A program made the translations under genes and the position numbers. The notes under the pieces were generated by a model. It searched no databases. It had not been told where the DNA came from and saw only the letters and a program-made list of their open reading frames with translations. From Bacteroidota bacterium (GTDB lineage Bacteria > Bacteroidota > Bacteroidia > Chitinophagales > Chitinophagaceae): a stretch of 16,445 nucleotides of DNA. The stretch's first letter is position 1; each line of letters starts with the position of its first letter. The stretch is from the NCBI GenBank assembly GCA_023409975.1, contig JAEYQO010000099.1, positions 1 through 16,445 of the forward strand, read 5' to 3'. Positions 1 to 8,472 of this stretch are shown in pieces.

Positions 1-1664
1 GTACCGCCTGGGAATGGTCTGTATTGGGCGGAGGTGCTCCGATTACCTCACTCAGTTGTACAAGCTGTAAAAATCCCTGGGCGAAGCCGAATGTTACCAC
101 AAAATATCTCGTGACATCCACTGCCGGGAATACCTTCTGTAATAAAATTGTCGACACTGTAGAAGTGATCGTTCTCCCACAGCCCGATTTCGATCTGGGT
201 CCGGATGTGACCACCTGCGTGGGAGATTCCATTCAGCTCGATATCAATCTGAATCCCGAGCCGAACACCACCTATGAGGTGTACTGGTCACCTCCCACCT
301 TCCTCAGCAACGACACCATCCCTGACCCTTGGTCGAAACCGACCTCGGATATGACCTATGAGGTCACGGTCGTTCCCGGTGGCATCGGACAATGCGGAGG
401 CAGGGATACCATAACGGTTCATGTGCTGCAGGGATATACCATCTTCAATAGCGACTCAGCAATCTGCCTCGGAGCTTCCGTTCAGATCAATGCCATCGGC
501 GACTCACGTTATACCTATAGCTGGGATCCACAAGCTGATGTGAACGGACCTTTCGATCTGAATCCTGTTATCACCCCTTCTAACTTTGGACCACAGACGT
601 TTACGCTAACGGCTTCCTATCCTGGCTGTACGGATAGTGTAAGAACCATTGGATTTGATGTGCAGCCGGTACCGATGGTATTTGTCGGAGCAGACCAGAT
701 ACTTTGCTACGGTGATACCGTGCATATGATGCCGGTGATCACACCTTCCGACACGCAGTACACGCAGTATTCCTACAACTGGAACCCTGGTGGTGGCCTG
801 GATAACGGAAGTATTAAAAATCCGGTATTTACCGCCTTTGCCACCAGCACGGTGAGCCTGACGGTGTCCACACCAGCAGGGTGTCTGGGAAGTGATGACG
901 TGACGTTCAGTGTAGTGCCAACTGAGTTTATTACGATCTCGGATGATACGGCGATTTGTCCTGGATTCGATGCAGAGCTCAGAGCCCTGGGCGGCAGTAT
1001 CGCCAGTGTGATCTGGAATCCGGAGGAGTTTCTTGCTTCAGATCCTACCGGTATGACGGTTACGGCCCAGCCGGTCACAACAACCACCTATACGGTCATC
1101 GCCCGCGATACGAATTATTGTCTGGACACTGCTGAAGTAGTGGTAACTGTAAAACCGAATGCTGTGATCGATATGCCGGATAGTGTCAGGATCTATCCTG
1201 GTCAGAGCTATCAGATCGATCCACATACCAATGCACTGTATTTTGAATGGTTCCCGCCGATGGGTCTGAGTAATCCGCTGATCGCTGATCCGATAGCGCA
1301 GCCAGAGGTGGATACAAGGTACCGGGTGGTGGCACGTACAGAGTTTGGCTGTGAGGTCACGGACTCGATCGATATATACGTCAACCTCGATTCTCATATT
1401 GGTGTTCCCAATGCATTTGTTCCCGGGAATGGAGAAAACGGCCGCATCCGGGTGGTACGTATCGGAGATGCGATACTGAAGTCCTTTGTGATCTACAATC
1501 GCTGGGGTGTGAAAGTGTTCGAGAGCAGCAATATCGACGAGGGTTGGGATGGTCGCTTCAATGGTGAGCCGCAACCGATGGGAGTATATGTTTACGCTGT
1601 TGAGGCAGAAACACCTTCGGGCAGGAAGATCATGAAGCAGGGCAACATCACGTTGTTGCGATAA
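1..1664 (+). CDS. Large Ig-repeat surface protein with T9SS type B (gliding-motility-associated) sorting domain, 5' partial
   Basis: The frame is open from the window edge (first whole codon at base 3), so the true start lies upstream; the TTG at 24 is just an internal codon. The body consists of at least five tandem Ig-like modules of about 80 residues. Each has a pattern of a Cys near the start (TCVGD, ICLGA, LCYGD, ICPGF), a central W-x-P, and a Y-x-V-x-V or similar strand before a GC or YC pair. These are typical of Ig-like repeats in secreted Bacteroidota proteins. From about base 1395 to the stop is a type B sorting domain, with PNAFVP, YNRWGVKVFE, GWDG and MGVYVYAVE. This domain directs the protein through the type IX secretion system to the outer surface. 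The likely role is adhesion or a structural surface protein. There is no catalytic motif in the visible part. Confident about family, not about function. Confidence 0.9.
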   Translation, partial: TAWEWSVLGGGAPITSLSCTSCKNPWAKPNVTTKYLVTSTAGNTFCNKIVDTVEVIVLPQPDFDLGPDVTTCVGDSIQLDINLNPEPNTTYEVYWSPPTFLSNDTIPDPWSKPTSDMTYEVTVVPGGIGQCGGRDTITVHVLQGYTIFNSDSAICLGASVQINAIGDSRYTYSWDPQADVNGPFDLNPVITPSNFGPQTFTLTASYPGCTDSVRTIGFDVQPVPMVFVGADQILCYGDTVHMMPVITPSDTQYTQYSYNWNPGGGLDNGSIKNPVFTAFATSTVSLTVSTPAGCLGSDDVTFSVVPTEFITISDDTAICPGFDAELRALGGSIASVIWNPEEFLASDPTGMTVTAQPVTTTTYTVIARDTNYCLDTAEVVVTVKPNAVIDMPDSVRIYPGQSYQIDPHTNALYFEWFPPMGLSNPLIADPIAQPEVDTRYRVVARTEFGCEVTDSIDIYVNLDSHIGVPNAFVPGNGENGRIRVVRIGDAILKSFVIYNRWGVKVFESSNIDEGWDGRFNGEPQPMGVYVYAVEAETPSGRKIMKQGNITLLR

Positions 1665-1686
1665 AAGATTGATCCTAAGAATAATG

Positions 1687-1720
1687 AGCCAGGTTAGAGA
1701 TAGCCTGGCTTTTCTTTTTT
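1687..1720 (+). terminator. Rho-independent terminator after the Ig-repeat gene
   Basis: A 10-bp stem (1687-1696 with 1701-1710, one G-U pair) closes a GAGA tetraloop and is followed by a T-rich tract (TTTTCTTTTTT). It lies 22 bases past the stop codon, so it ends the transcript of the preceding gene. Confidence 0.85.
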
Positions 1721-1791
1721 CGTTAGAAAGAGGTCAACTGCTTCGTTTTTATGTGAGAGGATTTGTATATTCAATGCTTTAAAGTCTGGGA

Positions 1792-3558
1792 ATGAGATAC
1801 ACCGTTACACTTTTGCTTTGTCTGGCTATGCTTGGCAAAGCACATCTTGCCAGTTCGCAGGCTGTGAACCTGGCACTTAGCGCAGTTGCTACCCACAGTG
1901 GAGGAGGCGCTTCTCCGAATTATGGTCCCGCATTGTATAACAACGGGGTGATACCACCACCCAATTCTGCAGGTATATTGCTTTGGGGATGGGTATCGAC
2001 CAATGGCTGGATCGAGTTTACCTGGCCATCTCCTCAAATGGTAGCCAAAGTGAAATTACATAAGCAGAACAGACCACTCACAAATGCCACCCTTCAGTAT
2101 TGGAATGGTTCTGCATATGTCAATATCATGACGTATTCGAGCACTACGAACAATATTACGGATTCGATGGTGTTCCCACCAGTTCAGACGACAAAGATCC
2201 GACTGGCAAACTGTCTCGCAACTACGAATCCCTCTGGAAACCCGAACCACGGGGAAATCGAAATATTTGGTCCTGCATTTCCTAATGACATGAGTGCAAC
2301 AGCGATACTGAGTCCAGTTTCTGCGAGTCAGCAATGTTATTTCGGTGGCACTCAGGTGAAAGTGATGATCTGGAATGCGGGAAGCGACCCGCAAACTAAT
2401 TTCCCGGTTTATGCGAACTATAGTGGTCCCGGAGGTTCTGGGACTATTACGTCTATGTATACAGGAACTTTGAATCCCGGAATGTTTGACTCGCTTGTGG
2501 TGGGAACAATTAATTCGCAACCAGGCAACTATAATCTGTTTGCCTATGCAGGCCTGGCCGGCGATCAGTTTAATGATAACGATACTACCGGCACGATCAG
2601 CTTTGCTATTTTACCGCCTGTCAACGGGCCAGAAGCCATATCAGATACAGTTTGTCTTGGTGATGCAGCTCAGTTGCAGGCTCTGGGTCCGGTTGGTACG
2701 CAGTTCAATTGGTATTCTGCTTCGAGCGGTGGAAACCTGATGCATTCCGGGCCTGTGCTTAACTTCCCTTCTCTGGTTCAGGATACAACGTTATTTGTCA
2801 CGGCTACGCTCAACGGATGTGAAAGTGTTACCGTTCAGGTGAATGCTGTTGTCGGTCCTCCACCGGTAGTCAGTCTTGGTAATGATACCAGCTTCTGCGA
2901 GTCATTGCCTTTGATTCTGGATGCAGGTAATCCAGGAGGTGATTATACCTGGAGCACGGGAGACACAACCCGCTCGATCATACTGACAAATCAGTCGGGC
3001 ACTTACTGGGTAACTGTTGATAAATATTGTCTGGGCTCAGATACTGTTCAGGTAGATATTGCACCGCTAGCCAGGGTGAATGGGATTTCCTATATCAGAA
3101 TGGGACATACTTATCATTTTTCGCCTACAAATCCGCAGTTTGTAGATAATTATTTCTGGGACTTTGGTGACGGAAATACATCGACTTTGCAGAGTCCGGT
3201 ACACAGTTTCTCCTATGCGATTAATGTAGAATCACAGGTGCGACTGATCGTATCAAATGTTTGTGGGGCCGATTCTGTAGGCAGGGAAGTGCCAACAAGC
3301 ATCGTTGCAATAGAAGGAGGAGATGAGCAGATACAGGTATATCCAAATCCCGCTAAAGACCTTGTGACCATAGATGCGGGAAGGGTCCAAATGAAACTGA
3401 TTCAGGTGTTGTCGGCAACCGGAACAGTTGTGGCCAAACAGGAGGTGAATGATGTAAAGGCAACACTCAGTATCCAGCATTTGCCTTCCGGTAACTACTT
3501 CATCAGGATACAGCATGCTGAAGGAGTGATGAATGAGCGGCTGCAGATCGTGCGGTAA
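1792..3558 (+). CDS. Secreted multidomain adhesin-like protein with T9SS type A sorting domain
   Basis: 588 residues. The N-terminus is a Sec signal peptide (charged MR, hydrophobic core LLLCLAMLG, cleavage near SSQA). Residues about 24-150 resemble a discoidin/F5-8C-type carbohydrate-binding domain (NLALSAVATHSGG, GWIEFTWPSPQMVAKVKLH, GEIEIFG). About 155-275 resembles a CARDB-type beta domain (VKVMIWNAGSDPQTNFPVYANY). Two Ig-like modules follow (about 278-355 and 356-425, with VCLGD and FCESLPLILDAG). A PKD-like module then carries YFWDFGDGNTS. The last 75 residues are a type A sorting domain (YPNPAKDLVTID ... LPSGNYFIRI). It probably binds a glycan or matrix at the cell surface. The sorting domain and the downstream hairpin are nearly repeated at 7808-8085. 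The ATG at 1792 is directly followed by the signal peptide, which supports this start. No Shine-Dalgarno is visible. Confidence 0.88.
   Translation: MRYTVTLLLCLAMLGKAHLASSQAVNLALSAVATHSGGGASPNYGPALYNNGVIPPPNSAGILLWGWVSTNGWIEFTWPSPQMVAKVKLHKQNRPLTNATLQYWNGSAYVNIMTYSSTTNNITDSMVFPPVQTTKIRLANCLATTNPSGNPNHGEIEIFGPAFPNDMSATAILSPVSASQQCYFGGTQVKVMIWNAGSDPQTNFPVYANYSGPGGSGTITSMYTGTLNPGMFDSLVVGTINSQPGNYNLFAYAGLAGDQFNDNDTTGTISFAILPPVNGPEAISDTVCLGDAAQLQALGPVGTQFNWYSASSGGNLMHSGPVLNFPSLVQDTTLFVTATLNGCESVTVQVNAVVGPPPVVSLGNDTSFCESLPLILDAGNPGGDYTWSTGDTTRSIILTNQSGTYWVTVDKYCLGSDTVQVDIAPLARVNGISYIRMGHTYHFSPTNPQFVDNYFWDFGDGNTSTLQSPVHSFSYAINVESQVRLIVSNVCGADSVGREVPTSIVAIEGGDEQIQVYPNPAKDLVTIDAGRVQMKLIQVLSATGTVVAKQEVNDVKATLSIQHLPSGNYFIRIQHAEGVMNERLQIVR
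3331..3558 (+). repeat. T9SS type A sorting-domain cassette, copy 1
   Basis: This 228-base segment encodes the sorting domain and stop codon of the adhesin-like protein. It matches 7808-8035 in length exactly. By hand count the two encoded domains differ at 9 of 75 residues. The similarity continues into a related hairpin terminator downstream. Confidence 0.85.
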
Positions 3559-3582
3559 GGAGCGGGTAGGATAGGAATTTGG

Positions 3583-3620
3583 AACACTACAGCCCGGCAA
3601 GCCGGGCTGTAGTGTTTTTC
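3583..3620 (+). terminator. Hairpin terminator after the adhesin-like gene
   Basis: A perfect 16-bp stem (AACACTACAGCCCGGC, 3583-3598, with 3601-3616) is followed by TTTC. The hairpin recurs almost unchanged at 6230 and, in shorter form, at 8060. Confidence 0.85.
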
Positions 3621-3655
3621 AGGTTCAGATTTTACATTTTTCAGACCTTGATCTA

Positions 3656-3685
3656 TTGGCTGGTCGTGTGAGAGTTATTAGTTTG
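3656..3685 (+). promoter_or_regulatory. Putative Bacteroidota-type promoter of the first propeller gene
   Basis: A -33-like TTG (3656-3658) is separated by 19 bases from TTAGTTTG (3678-3685). This matches the Bacteroidota -7 box TAnnTTTG at all but one fixed position. The start codon is 26 bases downstream. The same arrangement is conserved in the duplicate at 6303-6332. Confidence 0.5.
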
Positions 3686-3711
3686 GTATCTGTATCCGAA
3701 AAAGAGCATCT

Positions 3712-5385
3712 ATGCGAGCGTATTTTATTGCTATATGTTTAGTCTGCCTGATCTGCCCGTCAGTGACTTCTGGTCAGTGGTCCTGGTTAACGGGATCTGA
3801 TGATTCCTTTGATGATCTGGCAACTGCTGTGGCTGTGGATGGAAACGGGAACACCTACGGTGTGGGAACGTTTACGAACACTCTTAGTTTGTCGGGTACA
3901 ACAGTCCAGGTTAACGGTGACATTTATTTCTCCGACGCATTTATAGCAAAATGGGATCAGCAAGGGAACCTGAAATGGCTATTGAATGTTGGTGGGCCGG
4001 GTCTTGATGACGGTGCGGCCGTCGCTGTTGATAATGCAGGTAACATTTACATGGGCGGCGTTTTTATGGACACCGTTCAATTTGGGAATGCCACCCTTGT
4101 GAGTGCAGGGCAGCGGGATATATTTCTGGCTAAACTCGACAGTACTGGACAGGTATTATGGGCAAAGTCATTTGGCGGTCCTGGTGAGGAGGTGCTAGGT
4201 GTCAAAGCGGGAGGTTCTTTGAAAATTGCACCAGATCAATCAATTTACTTTGTAGGGAGCTTTTCTGGCACTTTTTTATTTGATCAGCATCTAGTGAGTG
4301 CAGGGGGAGCGCAAGCCGGATTTATCGCAAAGCTAGATTCCAGTGGAAGTGTAGAAACGGTGTTCTCAATTGGTGGAACGCAGTCTGTTCTGGTTAGAAC
4401 GCTCACAGTTGATTCGAATTATAACGTTGTGATTGCAGGCATTTTCCTTGGGTCCGAAATAAACTTTAGTAGTCAGGCATTCTGGAGCCCTAACGTGGGT
4501 TTTATGCTTGGGACAGCCTATGTGGCTAAAATCAATAGCTCATGGAACCTCGAATGGGCAAAGCTTTTCGGAGGGTCTATTACTTCAGGGGGTACCTCCG
4601 GGGGGGCAGTATTGGACGGTTTTCACTGCATTGACAATGCTGCAAACATCTATTTGGCCGCCATCCAAATGGATTGTGAAATGGACATTGGTACTGCTGT
4701 CTTGCCTAATTCTGGAGGAATGAACGCATTTTTGATGAAGTTCAATCCGCAGGGGGGAGTGGAATGGCATAAATATCTTCATGGACCTTCAGCCGAAAGT
4801 GTAGCTGCGTTGGCCTGTGATGAGCAGGGCAATGTTTACCTGGCAGGATCAGGTTCTACGGGTTCTGTGATAGGTACAGACTCACTTTCAATCATCGGAG
4901 CTGAGCTATTTATTGCGCAGTTGTCAAGTGCAGGATCGTTGCAAGGTACCCTTTACTCAGATGGCTCGTCATCGAAGATAGCCAGTGAAATCGTGGTAAA
5001 GGATAATAATATTACTCTTGCAGGAAGATGGTCGGGTAATGATCTTGTGCTGGGCTCCCATGTTTTAAATTCTACAACAAGCGGATGGGATGTCTTTTTC
5101 GCAAAAGCGGCAACGCCAACTTCTGTGCAGTCGCTGACTGAAAATTCAAAGCCGGAAATACTGGTATACCCAGTTCCGACATCGGCCTACCTGAATGTGC
5201 TTTCTGACGAAAAGATTGAAGAACTGAAAATTGTTGACCTTAAAGGGCAAATCATGTTAGAATCAAAATTCGCAGAGACTAAAATTTTATCTATTGAAGT
5301 TGAGCAACTTCCTGTCGGGACATACTGCATTATTGTCGTGACCGCAGGAGGAAATAGAATCGTAAAAAAAATCATCAAACTTTAA
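3712..5385 (+). CDS. Secreted SBBP-repeat beta-propeller protein, T9SS type A sorting domain (copy 1)
   Basis: 557 residues. A Sec signal peptide (FIAICLVCLICPSVTSG) is followed by repeated blades of the SBBP type. Each reads like 'A-V-A-V-D-x-x-G-N-x-Y-x-x-G-x-F' followed by 'F-I-A-K-x-D-x-x-G-x-x-x-W' (for example TAVAVDGNGNTYGVGTF and AVAVDNAGNIYMGGVF). About 6-7 blades are visible over residues 25-470. The C-terminal 75 residues are a type A sorting domain (ILVYPVPTSAYLNVL ... LPVGTYCIIV) unlike that of its paralogue at 6359. The stop lies 11 bases before the next ATG, so this gene and the following one probably form an operon. No catalytic site is visible; a surface binding or scaffold role is likely. 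By hand count it differs from its paralogue at about 41 of 475 body residues. Confidence 0.9.
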   Translation: MRAYFIAICLVCLICPSVTSGQWSWLTGSDDSFDDLATAVAVDGNGNTYGVGTFTNTLSLSGTTVQVNGDIYFSDAFIAKWDQQGNLKWLLNVGGPGLDDGAAVAVDNAGNIYMGGVFMDTVQFGNATLVSAGQRDIFLAKLDSTGQVLWAKSFGGPGEEVLGVKAGGSLKIAPDQSIYFVGSFSGTFLFDQHLVSAGGAQAGFIAKLDSSGSVETVFSIGGTQSVLVRTLTVDSNYNVVIAGIFLGSEINFSSQAFWSPNVGFMLGTAYVAKINSSWNLEWAKLFGGSITSGGTSGGAVLDGFHCIDNAANIYLAAIQMDCEMDIGTAVLPNSGGMNAFLMKFNPQGGVEWHKYLHGPSAESVAALACDEQGNVYLAGSGSTGSVIGTDSLSIIGAELFIAQLSSAGSLQGTLYSDGSSSKIASEIVVKDNNITLAGRWSGNDLVLGSHVLNSTTSGWDVFFAKAATPTSVQSLTENSKPEILVYPVPTSAYLNVLSDEKIEELKIVDLKGQIMLESKFAETKILSIEVEQLPVGTYCIIVVTAGGNRIVKKIIKL

Positions 5386-5396
5386 AAAGCAATGTT

Positions 5397-6212
5397 ATGA
5401 GACGATATTTCATTTTGTTGTTAGTTTTTTTGAGTTCTGGCTACTGTGGAGTGGCTCAGACGGTCTGGTTTGAAGCAGAGGGGAAAAACCATTATAGAGT
5501 TTCGGGGGATTTCAACCCTGGGTCAGACATCCAGTTCGGAGTCAATACCGATGGGGGAAAGATCATTAAGAGCTTTGTGCTCAAAAATGACGGTACTGCG
5601 CTTCTTGTTACAGGAAAGGACTTTAAACCGGAATTCATCTTGAATGATAATAAGTTAAACAAAGATGGTATCCGAGGCACAGGTATGGTCGAATACCTGA
5701 ACGAAAAGCTGTTCTATCTTGATGCCCTGGAGCTTTCCATTCCGAATTTGACGCTGGACTGGAAGGCGCAGGTCAATTCCAGCGAGCGACTGGTTTTTGA
5801 AGTTGTTTTTACTGGTGATGGAAAGGACCTGGTAATAAATACCCTCGAAGTTGGTTCTACTAATGGTATTCAAGAGTTTCAAACGATCCTGCCGTCACTC
5901 CTATCAGAGATGAAAGGATATATCACCATCAGGGTTCTCAAGGGGAAGAACGAACTCTACAAAAGTTCGAACTTAAAGGTCGGGAATAGCCTTGAGACGC
6001 TGGTTTATCCAACCGTTGTTACAACATCCATTACCATTAAAGCTGAACAACCAGACGTATTCCAAATCGTAGATGTTCAGGGAAAGTTGGTTAAAAAAGA
6101 GCAGATGAGGAGCCAGGAACATTCAGTTGATGTTTCACATTTAAGTGCAGGTACCTATTTTATCATTTTTGAAACTTCAGATAAAGGCAGTTTGAAGTTC
6201 GTTAAGAAGTAA
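5397..6212 (+). CDS. Small secreted protein with T9SS type A-like sorting domain, function unknown
   Basis: 271 residues. The N-terminus is a clear signal peptide (FILLLVFLSSGYCGVAQ). Residues about 22-195 form a beta-rich domain I do not recognise; it has no cysteines and no obvious catalytic motif. The last 70 residues are a sorting-type domain (LVYPTVVTTSITI, FQIVDVQGKLVKKE, LSAGTYFIIFE) ending in a basic KFVKK. It follows the first propeller gene by 11 bases and precedes a copy of the shared hairpin terminator. It is therefore probably co-transcribed and may work with the propeller protein. The second propeller copy has no equivalent partner. Confidence 0.82.
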   Translation: MRRYFILLLVFLSSGYCGVAQTVWFEAEGKNHYRVSGDFNPGSDIQFGVNTDGGKIIKSFVLKNDGTALLVTGKDFKPEFILNDNKLNKDGIRGTGMVEYLNEKLFYLDALELSIPNLTLDWKAQVNSSERLVFEVVFTGDGKDLVINTLEVGSTNGIQEFQTILPSLLSEMKGYITIRVLKGKNELYKSSNLKVGNSLETLVYPTVVTTSITIKAEQPDVFQIVDVQGKLVKKEQMRSQEHSVDVSHLSAGTYFIIFETSDKGSLKFVKK

Positions 6213-6229
6213 TTTTCTGTTAGACTTTT

Positions 6230-6266
6230 AACACTGCAGCCCGGCAAGCCGGGCTGTAGTGTTTTT
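6230..6266 (+). terminator. Hairpin terminator after the small secreted protein
   Basis: The stem AACACTGCAGCCCGGC (6230-6245) pairs with 6248-6263, with one G-U pair, and is followed by TTT. It is a copy of the hairpin at 3583. Confidence 0.85.
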
Positions 6267-6302
6267 CAGGTTCAGATTTTACATTTTTCAGACCTTGAAC
6301 TA

Positions 6303-6332
6303 TTGGCTGGTCGTGTGAGAGTTATTAGTTTG
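6303..6332 (+). promoter_or_regulatory. Putative promoter of the second propeller gene
   Basis: TTG (6303-6305), a 19-base spacer and TTAGTTTG (6325-6332) are identical to the promoter of the paralogue. The start codon follows 26 bases later. Both copies should therefore respond to the same sigma factor. Confidence 0.5.
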
Positions 6333-6358
6333 GTATCAGGATCCCAAAAACCGCATTT

Positions 6359-8035
6359 ATGAGAGTTAATTTTATTGCTATATGCTTAGTCTTTCTGATC
6401 TGCCCGTCAGTGACTTCTGGTCAGTGGTCCTGGTTAGCGGGATCTGATGATTCCTTTGATGATCTGGCAACTGCTGTGGCTGTGGATGCAAACGGGAACA
6501 CCTACGGTGTGGGAACTTTTACTAACACTCTTAGTTTGTCGGGTACAACAGTCCAGGTTAACGGGGACATTTATTTCTCCGACGCATTTATTGCAAAATG
6601 GGATCAGCAAGGGAACCTGAAATGGCTATTGAATTTTGGTGGACCGGGACTTGATGAAGGTACGGCCGTCGCTGTAGATAATGCGGGTAATATTTACATG
6701 GGCGGTGTTTTTATGGACACCGTTCAATTTGGGAATACCACCCTTGTAAGTGCAGGGCAGAAGGACCTATTTCTGGCTAAACTCGATAGTACTGGCCAGG
6801 TATTATGGGCGAAGTCGTTTGGCGGTCCTGGTGAGGAGATGCTTGGTGTCAAAGTGGGTGGTAGTTTAAAAATTGCCCCTGATCAGTCAGTTTACTTTGT
6901 AGGGAGCTTCTCCGGCACTTTTTTATTTGATCAGCATCTGGTGAGTGCAGGAGGAGCACAAGCCGGATTTATTGCAAAGCTAGATTCCAGTGGAAGTGTA
7001 GAATCAGTATTCACCATAGGAGGATTGCAACATATTCGAGTTAGAACGCTCACAGTTGATTCGAATTACAACGTGGTCATTGCAGGCATTTTCCTTGGGT
7101 CCCAAATAAGCTTTAGTAGCCAGACATTCTGGAGCCCTAATGCGGGTTTTATGGTTGGGACGGCCTATGTAGCTAAAATCAACAGCTCCTGGAACCTCGA
7201 ATGGGCAAAGCTTTTCGGAGGGTCAAATACCTCAGGTGGTACCTCCGGGGGGTCTGTATTGGGCGGTTTTCACTGCATTGACAATTCTGGAAACATCTAT
7301 TTGGCCGCCATCCAAATGGATTGTGAAATGGATATTGGTACTGCTGTCTTGCCCAATTTTGGGGGATCGAACGCTTTTTTGATGAAGTTTAATACACAGG
7401 GGGGAGTGGAATGGCATAAATATCTACATGGGCCTTCAGCCGAAAGTGTAGCTGCGTTGGCCTGTGATGAGCAGGGGAATGTTTACCTGGCAGGATATGG
7501 CTCTACGGGCTCAATGATAGATACAGACTCTCTTTCAATCAACGGAGGTGAGTTATTTATTGCGCAATTGACAAGTGCAGGATCTTTGCAAGGTACCCTT
7601 TACTCAGATGGCTCGTCATCGAAGATAGCCAGCGAAATCGCGGTTCAGGATAATAATATTACTCTTGCAGGAAGGTGGTCAGGTAATGATCTGGTGCTGG
7701 GCTCCCATGTGTTAAATTCTACAACAACAAGCGGATGGGATGTCTTTTTTGCAAAAGCTGCAACGCCAACTTCTGTGCAGTCGCTGCCGGAAAGCGTCGG
7801 TATTGCAATTCAGTTGTATCCAAATCCGGCTACAGACCTTGTGACCGTAGATGCGGGAAAGGTTCAAATGAAATTGATTCAGGTGCTATCGGCAACGGGA
7901 ACTGTTGTGGCCAAACAGGAGGTAAATGATGCCAGGGCAACACTGAATATCCAGCACCTGCCTTCCGGCAACTACTTCGTCAGGATTCAGCATGCTGAGG
8001 GGGTGGTGAATGAGCGGCTGCAGATAGTGCGGTAG
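6359..8035 (+). CDS. Secreted SBBP-repeat beta-propeller protein, T9SS type A sorting domain (copy 2, swapped tail)
   Basis: 558 residues. The signal peptide and propeller body match the protein at 3712 at roughly 90% identity, with one extra Thr near residue 462. The tail (IQLYPNPATDLVTVD ... LPSGNYFVRI) instead matches the sorting domain of the adhesin-like protein at 1792 (9 differences in 75 residues). The gene is thus a mosaic of propeller body from one neighbour and sorting tail from another. A single-gene transcript is expected, since hairpins lie on both sides. Differences from copy 1 cluster in loops such as residues 219-224, which is compatible with either drift or selection on an exposed surface. 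Confidence 0.9.
   Translation: MRVNFIAICLVFLICPSVTSGQWSWLAGSDDSFDDLATAVAVDANGNTYGVGTFTNTLSLSGTTVQVNGDIYFSDAFIAKWDQQGNLKWLLNFGGPGLDEGTAVAVDNAGNIYMGGVFMDTVQFGNTTLVSAGQKDLFLAKLDSTGQVLWAKSFGGPGEEMLGVKVGGSLKIAPDQSVYFVGSFSGTFLFDQHLVSAGGAQAGFIAKLDSSGSVESVFTIGGLQHIRVRTLTVDSNYNVVIAGIFLGSQISFSSQTFWSPNAGFMVGTAYVAKINSSWNLEWAKLFGGSNTSGGTSGGSVLGGFHCIDNSGNIYLAAIQMDCEMDIGTAVLPNFGGSNAFLMKFNTQGGVEWHKYLHGPSAESVAALACDEQGNVYLAGYGSTGSMIDTDSLSINGGELFIAQLTSAGSLQGTLYSDGSSSKIASEIAVQDNNITLAGRWSGNDLVLGSHVLNSTTTSGWDVFFAKAATPTSVQSLPESVGIAIQLYPNPATDLVTVDAGKVQMKLIQVLSATGTVVAKQEVNDARATLNIQHLPSGNYFVRIQHAEGVVNERLQIVR
7808..8035 (+). repeat. T9SS type A sorting-domain cassette, copy 2
   Basis: This is the same 228-base cassette as 3331-3558, in frame and ending in a stop. 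It is followed, as in copy 1, by a GCCCGGCAAGCCGGGC hairpin. Confidence 0.85.
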
Positions 8036-8059
8036 GGAGTACGATTGAAATTTAGAACA

Positions 8060-8090
8060 CTAGAGCCCGGCAAGCCGGGCTCTAGCTTTT
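8060..8090 (+). terminator. Hairpin terminator after the second propeller gene
   Basis: A 12-bp perfect stem (8060-8071 with 8074-8085) has the same GCCCGGC-AA-GCCGGGC core as the two upstream hairpins. It is followed by CTTTTT. It lies between convergent genes. Confidence 0.85.
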
Positions 8091-8109
8091 TATAAGATGT
8101 TTGATATAA

Positions 8110-8472
8110 TTATCCCTGTAATTCTTTAATTCTGAGCGTCAGTTTCTCAGAGCGTTCTTTCTCCTCCAGGCATTTAGTTGCGATCCAGGACTTCTCTTCC
8201 AGGCAGCTATAATACTTCTCTTTATAGTCGAGATTAGCCTCCAGTTCGTTCATTGTCATGGCACCAGTTCCTACGAGTAACCAATTGAGGTTGAGCTCCG
8301 GATAACGGTTGCCCAGATCTTGAATGATCTGACAACTGGGCCAGGCATTTTCGGTATTGAAGAGCCTGTATAGCTTCTGCGGTGAGGAATATCCCAGTTC
8401 CTGTGCGAGACCGATAACGCCCATTTTTTTGTATTCCAGGAACTCTTTGAGTCGTTTGACAAGGTCTACCAT
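8110..8472 (-). CDS. XRE/CI-repressor-like helix-turn-helix protein
   Basis: 120 residues from the ATG at 8472; an upstream TTG at 8505 would add 11 residues but has no support. The N-terminal 70 residues read as an XRE-type HTH (RLKEFLEYKKMGVIGLAQEL, SSPQKLYRLF) with the trailing NLNWLLVGTGAM. This resembles the 'N-x-x-WLL-x-G-x-G-x-M' end of phage CI-like repressor DNA-binding domains found in many Bacteroidota. The C-terminus is a highly charged helix, probably a coiled coil for dimerisation, in place of a peptidase domain. It is a likely transcription regulator with unknown target. It is divergent from the zinc-ribbon gene, with 94 bases between the two starts. Confidence 0.75.
   Translation of the reverse strand: MVDLVKRLKEFLEYKKMGVIGLAQELGYSSPQKLYRLFNTENAWPSCQIIQDLGNRYPELNLNWLLVGTGAMTMNELEANLDYKEKYYSCLEEKSWIATKCLEEKERSEKLTLRIKELQG

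Larger units (their letters stand above)
3583..5136 (+). repeat. 1.55-kb direct repeat, copy 1 (terminator, promoter, propeller body)
   Basis: This block is colinear with 6230-7786. It includes the hairpin terminator, the 129-base leader with promoter, and the propeller coding body up to residues SVQSL. The second copy is 3 bases longer because of one inserted ACA codon. Similarity ends abruptly where the sorting domain begins. Neither copy contains an obvious transposase gene or IS end, so this looks like a plain segmental duplication. Confidence 0.9.
6230..7786 (+). repeat. 1.55-kb direct repeat, copy 2 (terminator, promoter, propeller body)
   Basis: This is the second copy of 3583-5136. 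The hairpin-to-ATG distance is identical (129 bases), and only one codon is added in the body. It breaks off from copy 1 at the start of the sorting domain. Confidence 0.9.

Noticed and set aside
1038..1574. Minus-strand ORF of 178 residues inside the Ig-repeat gene
   Set aside because: It is a mirror frame of a strongly supported gene, with His/Arg/Ile-rich composition typical of such shadows.
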